From contig NC_063063.1 in NCBI RefSeq assembly GCF_018812025.1, positions 5,920,442-5,984,441 of the forward strand: DNA of 64,000 nucleotides, written 5' to 3'. The notes below the pieces were generated by a model. It made no database searches. It saw only the letters and a list, made by a program, of their open reading frames with translations, and was not told the origin of the DNA. The position numbers were made by a program, and so were the translations under genes. Within the stretch, counting starts at the first letter, position 1. The number at the start of each line of letters is the position of its first letter. Source of the DNA: Megalobrama amblycephala. Its lineage: Eukaryota; Chordata; Actinopteri; Cypriniformes; Xenocyprididae. Positions 33,801 to 45,900 of this stretch are shown here, piece by piece.

Positions 33801-36800
33801 CTTGGACTAAATGTGCTCTTGTACAAGGGTCACCTTCTAGATATTACTGAGTATTTACATTCAGAGTAAAGGGGAAAAAAACAACAACATTTGACCAGCC
33901 ATTCTTTTTTCTTTCTGCAATGATTCTAAGAAATCACCAGAACCTTTTTTCTTTCTGTTGTAAGCTCAAATACGGTTCATTTGGTTGCACTATTTTTACT
34001 GTTCATTGTGTAAACTTCCGGCTTTCTTGCCACCTTGCTATCTGCAATGCTTTTCAAGTGAATGTCAAAGTGCTGAAAGCATTGAAATCCTGACATGAGT
34101 CATGTGTAATGGCCTTAAGCCAGAGGCAGGATAAATGTAACTTTATTTAAAAAAAAAAAACTAAAACTGCACATTGTATTGGCTTAAACTAACAAAACAG
34201 AACAAATAAAAATGTGATACCTCTCCCTCAGATTCGTGTGGGCTGTAGTAGTAGCTGCCGTCATCTTCCATAATTACCTCTCCATATTCATCATACATCC
34301 CTGTAGGAGAGATCAGCTTCCGTCGACTTCCATACTGAGGCAAGTCATAGCTAAAAAGCAGGTATACAGGATTAATGCATATACCTCAAACACACACACA
34401 TACACACCAATGCAAACATTCCTGAATAAATAAGCAAAAACTTTGTCCCTACTGTCCACTAAAGCAGAACTAAAACTGTTTTATAAAACTTTTGGGATAG
34501 AGAAATGAAAGGCAAATCCAATAAGTAAGATTTAGTAGCAGAACCTCCTCATAACACTGTATGGAAAAGGTCAAAGCAGGCCTTCATTAGAGTACTTTGA
34601 GTATTCTGGGGAGCAGCAGGCTGTCTGAACCTAAATACAGCTTAGACAGCCCATTTAACAGGAAACAGGCTGAAATTCAGAATTACATTGACCCTCACCA
34701 GCCTGTAACGTGGAGGCCTTTCATTTGGATTTATTGAGGATAGAAGGAAATATTGAAGACCAATGTGTTATATGGCTGGGGACTGCTACCAGTCAAATTC
34801 GTAAGACCTATACTTTATAACACAGTAAGAAAACTTGGATAGCATTTAATTCTGCTCAAATATCTTTTGATAGTTTGCAATTACCATCACTTCCCTCAGG
34901 AGGGCATTCATTTACAGCACCTATTTCTATTTTCTCTAGCTCATTAGGATTCCATATGGGCAGTTCACCTTGCACAAGCATCAGTAAATAATTATCTTTG
35001 CTATTACAGTCAAAAAGACACAAATGGGTGCCCACAATGATATAGGAAAATGACAAAATTAATCATCAGGAACAAATAAAATAGCGCTAAAATCACACAA
35101 ACTGATTTATTAAAAGCAGCAGGCCTGGAATATATCTGAAAGGTGTGATTTGGGCCAGCAGTACATTTCAATCAATGAACACACACTCACCCATGGTCAT
35201 AGTTATAGTAATCCTGTGTATAATAGTCTTGTCCTGGGTCAATGCCAGACTCCATAGAGAGTTCCTGTGAGCAGAGTAAAGAGTTATAATTCAAAGAGTG
35301 CATCAGTTTAGGTGAAAAGTCAGATGAAAGTGCTGCCCATTTAAAAGTTGAGATTCTCTACCTCTGGTCTCAACAGAGAGGGCCGAAGCAACTGCTGTTG
35401 CTGCACAACATTCAGAAGAGAAACAGTGCAGAAACAAGAGAGAAAAGGAGGAATATTACATTTAAGAATCTATTTGAAAGTGAACGATAGAAGATAAATA
35501 CAGTGGGATCCACAAGTCTCAAGTGGAAATCTGCAATTCAAAATAAAATCTGAATAACTGGGAGTTTTATAGTTTGTGTTAATTTTAGTTTTTACTTTTC
35601 ACACAAATTATGCTGTTAAAATCATTTAGCTAATCAATGAGAGAACCTGAAAATAGAAACATTTTCACTAGTGTTGTCAGACTTAAGGATCCCATTGTAA
35701 AATATAGAGAGTTTAAAGAAATCATTTTATCTGTTTACATGTGAAGTTTTAAATAATATGAATGTTTTCCATATAAAAAAACAAAACATTACTAGAGAGC
35801 TTACAAAATTCTATAGTAAAGCATTTAGAAACGTTGTTACAAATATTATAAAGCAGATAGATGCAGAGTTTCAAATGAATGCATAGCTGTAAATGCACAT
35901 TTTATAATGTGCCAAGTTAATATGTAGCTTGCCATCATCAAAATATAGCCATTATCACAGATTATGGCTGATTAGCAAGTAGCCACAGTAATCTGTGATT
36001 GACCAAATAGAATCAAGTATTTCAGAGAACTGTATAATAATGGACTGCATTTAAATGTAACCATTTATTTATCACATTGCTGTTGCTATAGTTTTACAAA
36101 AGCAATGCGCCACTCAAGTCTGTGCTTATTTCTTTATTTAAACACACTTTGGCATTCATAAAATCTTACCTCCTAAGAACAAAAACATTTGAGAAATGTT
36201 ATCAGCAAGTCAAACTCCAGACTGACAGATCTAGCCTTCAGCAATTTTAAAGATGAGATCTTGACAAATAGTTATTTCCTCTTTCATCACTGTCCCTATC
36301 AAACAGCATCAACTGATAAAAATGATGGGCAATAAAATTGTCTCCAGACATCATTTAAACATAATGCAATTCCAAAGAATATAAACACGTACCTCTTGAT
36401 GCCCGTAGCCTCTCCTGTGAGGAGATAACAGTATGGAGATAAAGTCAGTAAGATTATTATGATAAAACCTTGATATTTAATATCTAGAAAAAGTTTAATT
36501 CTTTTTTCTCAAACTGGACAGTCAGATGTCAAAAAGTCTTTAAATATTTAGCATATTTAAATGCATGACATTGAGACAGCATATCCTTGAGATGAGGTTT
36601 TGAAGACTATGTCAATAAAGCTTTTGCATGGCTGTCTCAAAGTGATAAATAATGTATGACTGTGAAGAACTGAGCAAATGTGTGTGGATTAATATGCAGA
36701 AATGCAGTAATATGGAAAAACAAATGGTTGTCTTTACAATTTCCTATGATGATGTATTAGGATAGTAATAGGTAATACTTTATTTTGATAGTTATGGTTA

Positions 36801-39800
36801 GCAGAAGTGAACTAACTTTGCAACTACATGTCAACTACCGGTCATTACAGTATTAGTAGACTGTCTACTTCATATCTGCTCGTACTTTATTTTGATGCTC
36901 CCAACAGACGCTGACTAAAAGTAACTAACCCTAACCTAACAGTCTACTAATGCTCTAATGAACGTTAGTTTACATGTAGTTGCAAATTGAATGAGTCAGT
37001 TGACATGTAGTTGAAAAAGTACTTACAGTTAGTAGAATGTCTAAAGGGGACTATAGAAATTATGTGTAAACTACTAATCTATCCATTTCTTTTTCAGCTA
37101 CTGAAATTACTTTTCTTTATGGATTGTATTATTAATTATGAGATTTCAGTTCTGTGGAAAATTAGTTTAGGGGTCAATCAGTGTTGAGCACTAAATGACA
37201 ACGAAGCTCACAGGCATCATCGCATAATGAATATGTGTTAACACCGCCGATTCAAGTAGACAATAAGAGAATGACAAGCGAATAGAGGAGAAAAGCTAGA
37301 CACTGTTTAGCTGCAAGGACACGTGGCAGTGGCACACTGTTTGTTTATCAGTCAGATGAATGTTAACACCCTCAAGGCTCTTATGACATTTAGACAGTAT
37401 CATATGTGACAATGCTTGGCACGCAAAGACAGCCTAAAAAAAAACATTTGATTACAGTTTATCAGGTGTGTTAGGGGTACACAGAGTGTACATGGAGACC
37501 GGCCAGCGTTCCTAAGTGGCAGGGCCATTTCACTGAAAGCGTAGCAAATTAAAATTCTCTCCAGGCAGCAGATCAGCGAGAGCAAATTACAGCAATTCTT
37601 CCCTGATGTGGGCATAATGAGGGATTCAAATGAAGATTTATCTCTTAACGATAATATGCGACTTTCAAGGGACTTTTGTTTTGTTGACTTTTCTCTCTCT
37701 ATGCAAGCGTGTTTGCAGGTGCAATGATGTGCCAGTCCATGAATTAAACATGATGTATTAAAGTATATAATTATACACTATGATTAAATACTAATTATGT
37801 TATATTTTTAACAGGGTCAAGGTACAATTGCAGTGGCATTTCCATTTTTTTTTTTTTTTTTGAAACTTATATTAAACCTGCTGATTTATATTAATTATTT
37901 GATCTTTTTTCTCAGTTCCTTCACAGTCACACTGATTAATTATAGAATTCAAAATGATTTACCATTGGCTGGCCTGCTTTTTGTAGGTGGAGTTTGTTAA
38001 TTACAAGTAATGGGAACCTAAACCACCACTGAAAGCACATAGAAGGTATTATAAAACCAAAAAGGCTACCATATATCGCAATATTACATAATTATAATAT
38101 TGTTGATTTTTGATTAATTACTAATGATAAATGAAATAGCAGGATGAACACCACTGATATGTCAAAATGCCCTTTAAAAATTCATTTTTAAATGGATTTT
38201 CATCAAAAATTTAGAAACTGAGTTGTAAGCATTTTCTTACTATTATTAATAATGTAAATAGTTACTAAATAGTTAAATAATAGTATATATATTAAATATA
38301 GTATAAAAAAAAATCAATTACGATATGCATATTAATTAAATTAATGACCTGTAATCATATGTATGTGATTAAACATGTTAGCACATTGTTTTTTTTGTTT
38401 TTTTTAATATATATAATCAAACACTGAATTAATGTTTTGGCAGCACTAGTTTTAAACATATATGCTTTTCTACAATTGTACATTGCAGTTTGCCATCTGC
38501 TTGGAAATGTTGACTAAACAGACAATAGTGGTGACAGATGAATCTTGTTTGATCGTGCTAATTTTAACAGAGAGCTTTTCCTCCTCCCTCTGATTGCCAT
38601 AAAGATGTTTGCTTGTTTGTTTGTTCTCTAACACTGTTAATATGTCATGATGGCAACTGCTAGTCCTAATGGAACATGGCGCTACAGATTAGATAAACAA
38701 ATCATGATATGAGATGGGAAAGTATGGCATGCCTGGGTTATCTGCAAACACATTTTGAAGGAAATAACAGGAAATAATCTTTTCTAATAAAGTGACACGT
38801 GTATTAACACAACTCATCCTTTGCTCTGTTAAAAGAACTCTAAATAGTTAAATATATTAAAAAGAAAAGTGTAATCACGATTCAGTGAACACATAAATGG
38901 AAGAAAAAAGACCAAATCACAATTCAAATGACAAAAGTTTCAATAACGTTGGTTACATTTTGAAACCTAAACATTTATTGGGAGATTATCTGACCCTTGA
39001 ATTTCTTTACGCTTTACACTCCACACAAACAACGATGTGACCTACAAAACAAATTTTGAATGGAGTCTGTATTAAGGGGACTTGAATTTTTTGCAGAACT
39101 TTAATAGGGAAAGAGGTTTAAAACAAAGCCTAACCAGAATATCCGAGTCACATCAATACAGTGACTGCTCACTGTAAACAGAAGGTGCAATCATTACAGA
39201 AACTGAACATGATCAATTTTCATAAGGTCATGGAGACACTTCTGAATGTGCTACAGCACAAGAACAAAAACAATATGGTACAGTTGTGTACCGCTGCAAG
39301 TCAACAATAATCGGATGTAATGGTGCAGTATCCATCCATTAGTATCAAAACAATTAAAGCTGGGATTAGGAGGACGTTTGCTGAATTGAATGCAACGTGT
39401 TTCCGTCTCAAAGAGTAAATGGAGGACATACCGCCAATCACACAAGCTCTCTCTCTCACACACACAAATGCACACGCATACACTAAATTGATTTAGCCGG
39501 TAATTACAACCAACTTGACGACTCAGTTGCCTCTCAAACCTCCTAATGTGTGCACAGTCACGTAACATAAAGCCATTTAACATTAAAACAAACATGTTTC
39601 TCTTCTGTGCCTTTCTAGTCCTTCTACCAGAGACAACATTAGCTTGCACTGAGAGAGACACAATGTCCTATTACAGCTGTACCTGATAAACAAATTGATC
39701 ATAGTATACATGAATATCCTGTGCCATATATTGGTGAAAACTTGTAGACAGTGTAAATGTGGCCACAGAGGCTATGCTAACACAATTAACAAAAGAGGGA

Positions 39801-42800
39801 AAACAAAGAAAAATGAGAGGTGAGAGCATGCAGTGTACCTCAGTGAAAAGCTTTATAGAGGTCATTTATCCCGTCCAGTGACAGTAACTTATAGCCCAGC
39901 ATTAGAGCATATGAATATAGAGAATTTCTATGAGTAAGTAACAGTGTTTTGTGTACTACAACAGTTTGAAGGGATAAAATAAATTGCCTGTACGAATGGT
40001 TTAACTCAACTAAATAACAAAACTGATTAAAAATATTTTTACAAAAACTGTAAAGCACAAACACTTGATTTTGTGTTATTGTAAGATGAAACACAATGGT
40101 AAGACAAAAAGTAAAGATGACATAAATGTAGTGATAGTCTAAGGGGCCATTCACACAGGACACATTCTCTTGCTTTTTAATAATTTTTTTGTCTTTGTAC
40201 ATGTGCACTAGATGAACCTTTTACACCCCCCCCCCTCACTTTTTTCTGTGTCAAGTGCCGCATTTTAATTATTTTGTATACAATCACACGTTTCTGGGGG
40301 TTTGATAAACATTTTAACAATTATGATTTAATTCAAAGTGCCTTACATTGCATTGAAAGTATACATTTAATAAATGTATGCATTCCCTTGGAAGCATGGC
40401 ATTGCTAGCACCATGCTTTACTGTTTGTGCTACAGGAACACGCATTGTCCATATTTACATGAACATGACTTCTTTACAGTTCCGCTCTACTAAAATATTT
40501 GCTAGAATGCATCCTGTGTGAACTGTTGGGCTGGGATAATACATTGATTCTTTATTTGCAATACAATGAATCTGGATCGATCCTGATATTTTTTTCTCTC
40601 AAATCGATTCTGAGTTTAGTTTTAACAGCAGATGGCGCTCCAGGCTAGTTTTTAACCACATACTCATGCTCACAAAGAAGACATGCATTCGGCTGAGTCA
40701 TGTAAGTGGTTAAATACACTTGCACCTCAGCTCAGAATGCTTTTATGATGCAAGATTAATGTAAAAAACGGCCCATTGCAAACACCCTTGTAATTCGCTT
40801 CAACCTTTTCGAATTTTATGAATGATTATGTTAGGTTTAAGTGGGTGTGTAAAGGAACTGGAAGCAAGCAGATAACGTTATGTGTTTCTAAAGCATGTAG
40901 TGCCATCTGCTGTTAAAAACTAAGCTCGGAATCAATTCGAGAGAGAATCACAATCCACATTCGGAAAAGATCAGAATCGTTCCAGATTCATTGTATCGCA
41001 AATCGATAATTAATGTATTGTCCCAGCCCTAGTGAACAGCCTCTAAAAGAGTAATAGCAACATGGACAAAGAGAGTGTCACAGGGTAGTGGACTGAGATG
41101 GAAAGCGTTTTTCCAGTTCTTCCACTAGTGAGTTCATGTTTGGATTGGGCTCTGGTGGTGGTGCTTCTTGTACAGGCTCCACTTCTGACACGCCAGCCTC
41201 TGGTTCAACAGACACTTGTGGTTTGGGGACAATCTTTGGCGGGCACTGCTTTTTATTTATTTGACTGTACATGTTGGCAATGGATTTCTCTATATCTGCT
41301 ATGTTCTGGATATTCTTAAGGATCCCCTTGAGTTCCCTCTTGGGAGGCTCCGGCTCAGAGGACAGTGGAGGTGGTGTGGGGCGTAAGGACACCGGTCTAA
41401 GGGGAGTGATGAGGAAAGAGGAGGGAGGACGAATGGAGAAGGAGGCATTGGACGGGAAACTGCTGGTGATAAGGGAGGGGGGAGAGGAGGAGGAGGTGGA
41501 GGGGTTGGATGGGGAGGAGGTGGAGGAGGTGGAGGGGTTGGATGGGGAGGAACAGGTGTGGATGGCGGGATAGGAATAGACTGGGGTGGGGGACTGGAGG
41601 GAGGTGGAGGTGGTGGAGGACTAGAGGAAGGTGGAGGTGGTGGAGAACTTGAGAGAGGTGGAGGTGGTGGAGAACTTGAGGGAGGTGGAGGTGGTGGTGG
41701 TGGAGCAGGTACATCTGGAGGGTCAGGGATGATCTCCACATTGACCTCGTAAGACTCCTCATCAGGATAGGTAGTCAATCTGCTGTACTTCCGCAGAACT
41801 GGAGGAGTGGGCTTGTGACTGGGTGGAGGTGTTCCATCACTCTGGGTAATGATTATGGATGGGGGCCTGTTGTTATATCCCATGAATGAAGACTGTGGGG
41901 TCTCAAAAACAGAGAGAATAATTTCAGAGGAGAGTGACCCACGAGACTCCTGGCCTTGCTTCTGCCTCATGTCCTGCATGGCCTGCTGTTCAAACTGCCG
42001 TGCCTGCTCTTTTACTGACAATTTGGGCTCTGGATCTTCGTCCACAAGCCCATCAAAACCATCAAACCCATCAATCCCATCAATAATTTCTTTACTGTCC
42101 TTAAGGCCAGACTTCAGAAGCTGCAGCTCCCACTGAACTGGGTCCATCACCACCCTCCTACTCCGTAGGGCTTCACTGGTCTCACACTTGTGCAGCCTAG
42201 AGGGTAAAGTCCAGGAGTGTCCTGAGCCTGCAGATGGGAAGCGCAGGATGGACTTTCTCAGACTTCTCACGCTGGGTGAATACATGCTCAGGAGGTACCT
42301 TCGATTTTGGTGCTCAGGGCTGCTGAGGGTGCCGTCATCATGGTACAGGGGGTTGGTTGTAGTAAGCGGGTTCTCATCTGAAAGGAAGGTAATGTTGCTT
42401 TCCGACTTAGGCAAGTTGTTCAGCAAGATTCCATTAGCAGTGGACAGCTTGTGAGCAGCGATGGCACGGGTGGCAAATGAGCTAATTAGACGCTGTCGAT
42501 CGCCATCCTTCAGAACACACCTCTTAGTCCTGCTTTCAGCATAACCGCAAAAAGAGACAAAGAATGACTTAACAGAGGATGTGAACATCAAGGTAGATGG
42601 GGGAAGTAGGATGGAAGCCAGCTACAAAAAGCACCTACCTGGATTGAGCTAATTAAACCCTAGGCAAACACCTATAACAAGTTTCAATGAAGGGCACTAA
42701 CACAGTGCTTAGCTAATATCACTACTGATTAGGAGCAAGGCAACTGATCACAATGCTAGGCAACTAATTGGAAGGAAAGAATGTTCATCAGCTTTCTGAG

Positions 42801-42904
42801 AAACTACCACAAATACAACTCTACCTTTAATTATTTTCTACATTTGGAAAAACAGATGACTGCCTACTTACTTAGGTCTGATATCCAAGAAATGAGAATG
42901 AGAG

Positions 42905-42952
<48 letters not shown>

Positions 42953-45900
42953 TGAAATTAGCAAGATGTTAAAAAAAAGTTTTGTAAATTTTGTGTAAGT
43001 GCTAGTCTTTTGAAGGGGGAAACTCGCCTAACACCAGACACAACCATTCCACAGAAAACAGTTTAAGGGGTTCAAAGATGGAAAAAAAAAAAAAAAAAAA
43101 AAAAAACTTGATCTTTTGAAATAAGTTTGATGTGAAATCTCAACCAGGAGCACATTAAAATATGACTGCCCAAATTTAAACTTCAATGTTTAGAAACTTG
43201 GCCTGTTCAATCTAGTAGTAGCAGTGGAAAACCAGCCAGTTCAGAAAGATTGAAAATGCTCACATAAAGCCTAATTAGGCACTGAAGCAGTCTAGAAATC
43301 AAAAATCAGAAAGGAATCAGTTGGTTTTCTGCTTATTCTTCCTTCAGACTAGGAGTATATCAAAGTCCCTGAAACTGGATGGTAAAAATGTAATGAAATT
43401 CGGCATACTCATAGAAGACAAATTGTCTTTTATTATGCCAGTTTTGGGGTCAAAAGTTATTGAACACTTTAAAAGAAACAACAACAAAAACACTGTTTGA
43501 AATACTGAAATTGTTGGCACGTAAATCACTCCTAAGTATGACAGTGAAAAATATGAAAATTTTGACTATCTTGGCAACAAAACTTGATAGTGGTCATGAC
43601 TACTATATGCTGCAGGGATAAACAAGTAGTTTACATCCTGCCTTCCTGCACCTCCTAAAAAGTCCAGTTTTCAACATATTTGGGTCAGATGATAATCAGA
43701 AAGTTTCTGATAAAAGTGGATCTTTGATATTCCAAAAAACGTTCCCTTAATATCCTATGAAATGTTGACAAACACACCAAACAAGAATGGAAGCTTTTTT
43801 TTTTTTTTTTGAAACCTTTTGAGCTTTGGACCATACCCTGGGGATAACAGGCAATAGTGGTGACAGATGAATCTTGTTTGATCGTGCTAATTTTAACAGA
43901 GAGCTTTTCCTCCTCCCTCTGATTGCCATAAAGATGTTTGCTTGTTTGTTTGTTCTCTAACACTGTTAATATGTCACCTCAACCTGGGACACCATGAATA
44001 GAAGCCCTAGCCCTAGCTTTGCTCAGCCATAAAAATTGAAGTTCTTGTTCTAATCATACAACACTATATTTTGTTAGATTTATAATTTATAAAAGATTCT
44101 TTCTTGTTTAAAAATGGCACTGTGGTTAGAAAAATAGACTTAATTTATTTTCATTTAAATAGACTTGTGCAATTTTACTTTACATATTAATATTCTACAT
44201 CAGTTAGTGTTTGGAGACATTGACAAGTATAAAGTTCTGAAGGTATAAAACTTACATGGTGCTGTCGCCGAGCTCTTCATACAGATTGTTGGTGGCAGCA
44301 CCTCCGGATTTGCCGGTGGGAAGCGCCATTTGGATCCTGGCTGTTTTTGCACATTCTGCCTGCCGTCTTTAGATAATAAAGTCAGCAAGTTGAGCAAAAT
44401 AAAAGCATTTGCTTATATAATGAAAGATTGATAAATTATGCATGGATTCACAGATCAGAAATCTCATTCAGGATCTGATAACTTAGGGAACAAAAGCTAT
44501 TCTTTACATAAGTTGTGTTCCAAGCTCTCCTGTCCTGGCCCTGGGAAATCAACAAGCCTTTATCTTTCCCTGGACATTTAGCTATTCTGGAGTTCCTCAG
44601 ATAAAATAAATTAGACCAGTGGTTCTCAGCGTGTATAGAATAGAATAAAAAACAAACAAACAAAAAAAAAAATGCAATGCAAATAATAAAATGTAACCAA
44701 GCATATAATGTATAGTTAGAAATGCACAATAAAAAGACATTTCAATTTTTAAAAGGAGAGGAAATGTCTCTCTCTCTCTCTCTCTGTCTTTTTTTTTTTT
44801 TTTTTTTTTTGATGACAAAAGTTGTCACATCAAATGGTATTTTGGCTAAAATTTATCTAAGCTAGTCATATTTTGGCAAATGCCATCATGGACAGGCAGC
44901 ATGATGTGCCCTCATTCTTGGAAAACTAATAAAGCTACACAAAATAGATGAAAAAAAAAAATGTCCCAGACTACATTAAAATGGGTAGCAATGAAGATAA
45001 ACATCATTTGTGCCAACATTGTATTTTGTGCAGTGAATTATGGATTGTCGAGAGCATAAACATTAAAATTCAAGAGACATTCATAAACCAAACTCAAACT
45101 ATAAAAACGTGTATTAGGTTTTTATGTTAATACATTTCACTGTTGTTGATTTCCCTTGTCGTATCATTGACTTTTGTACGACAAGCTATTTAGGTAGTGT
45201 TCGGTTGCTATTTGGGTTTTGCCATTTTATATTCAATGTAAAGTCTTGAATCAATATCATTTGAGAACCACTGAATTAATAATGCTTGAGAGAGGGAAAT
45301 GGTTAGGATGTATAACCAACATATCATTACACATGCATGTCTCTGTACAGTACTTACTCTTTGAATCTGAAGTTGGTGCATTGTGAAAAGAAGAAAAAGG
45401 AGATATATTAGTCAATGACAATATATCAACACGAACTTATCGCACTGCAAAAAATATATGATGGATTTCAGCCACAACATTTATAAATCTGCTCTTTGTT
45501 TCCCACAAGTATGAATTATCTTCATCTCAAACTAAACCCTCAATGATTCCAGAACAATTCTTATATCTCTAGCTCAGACCCTGTCATTTAATTCCTGAAT
45601 TCTCATCGTCAGGTCTGCCATATGGCACTGGCTCAGCTGGCACCACATGTAAAACTCAGCCCTTAACCACAGGCAGTTTCACATATTTACCTTTCATGGC
45701 CTTAATTAATCTTCTTTCGCACAGAATAAACACAAGACCAGGCAGTTCTCAAAGGTGTTACCATTGTGAAAAAGAGAGAATGTGTGCATGTATAAATGTT
45801 CCACTGAAATCCCAGCGGAATGAAGCTGCATTCTTAAAGGAATAGTTCAATCAAAAATTAACATTTTGTCATTATTTACTCACTCTCATGTTGTTCCAAA

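Noticed and set aside
39251..40208. Minus-strand open frames of 136 and 122 residues within the pcdh15 intron
   Set aside because: There are no cadherin or tail motifs and no phase-compatible splice sites. The composition is intronic.
41558..41752. Plus-strand glycine-rich open frame
   Set aside because: It is the antisense of the CD1 polyproline tract.
42907..42951. Repeat array resembling a CRISPR
   Set aside because: It is a simple (TA)n microsatellite. No repeat-spacer structure exists anywhere in the window.
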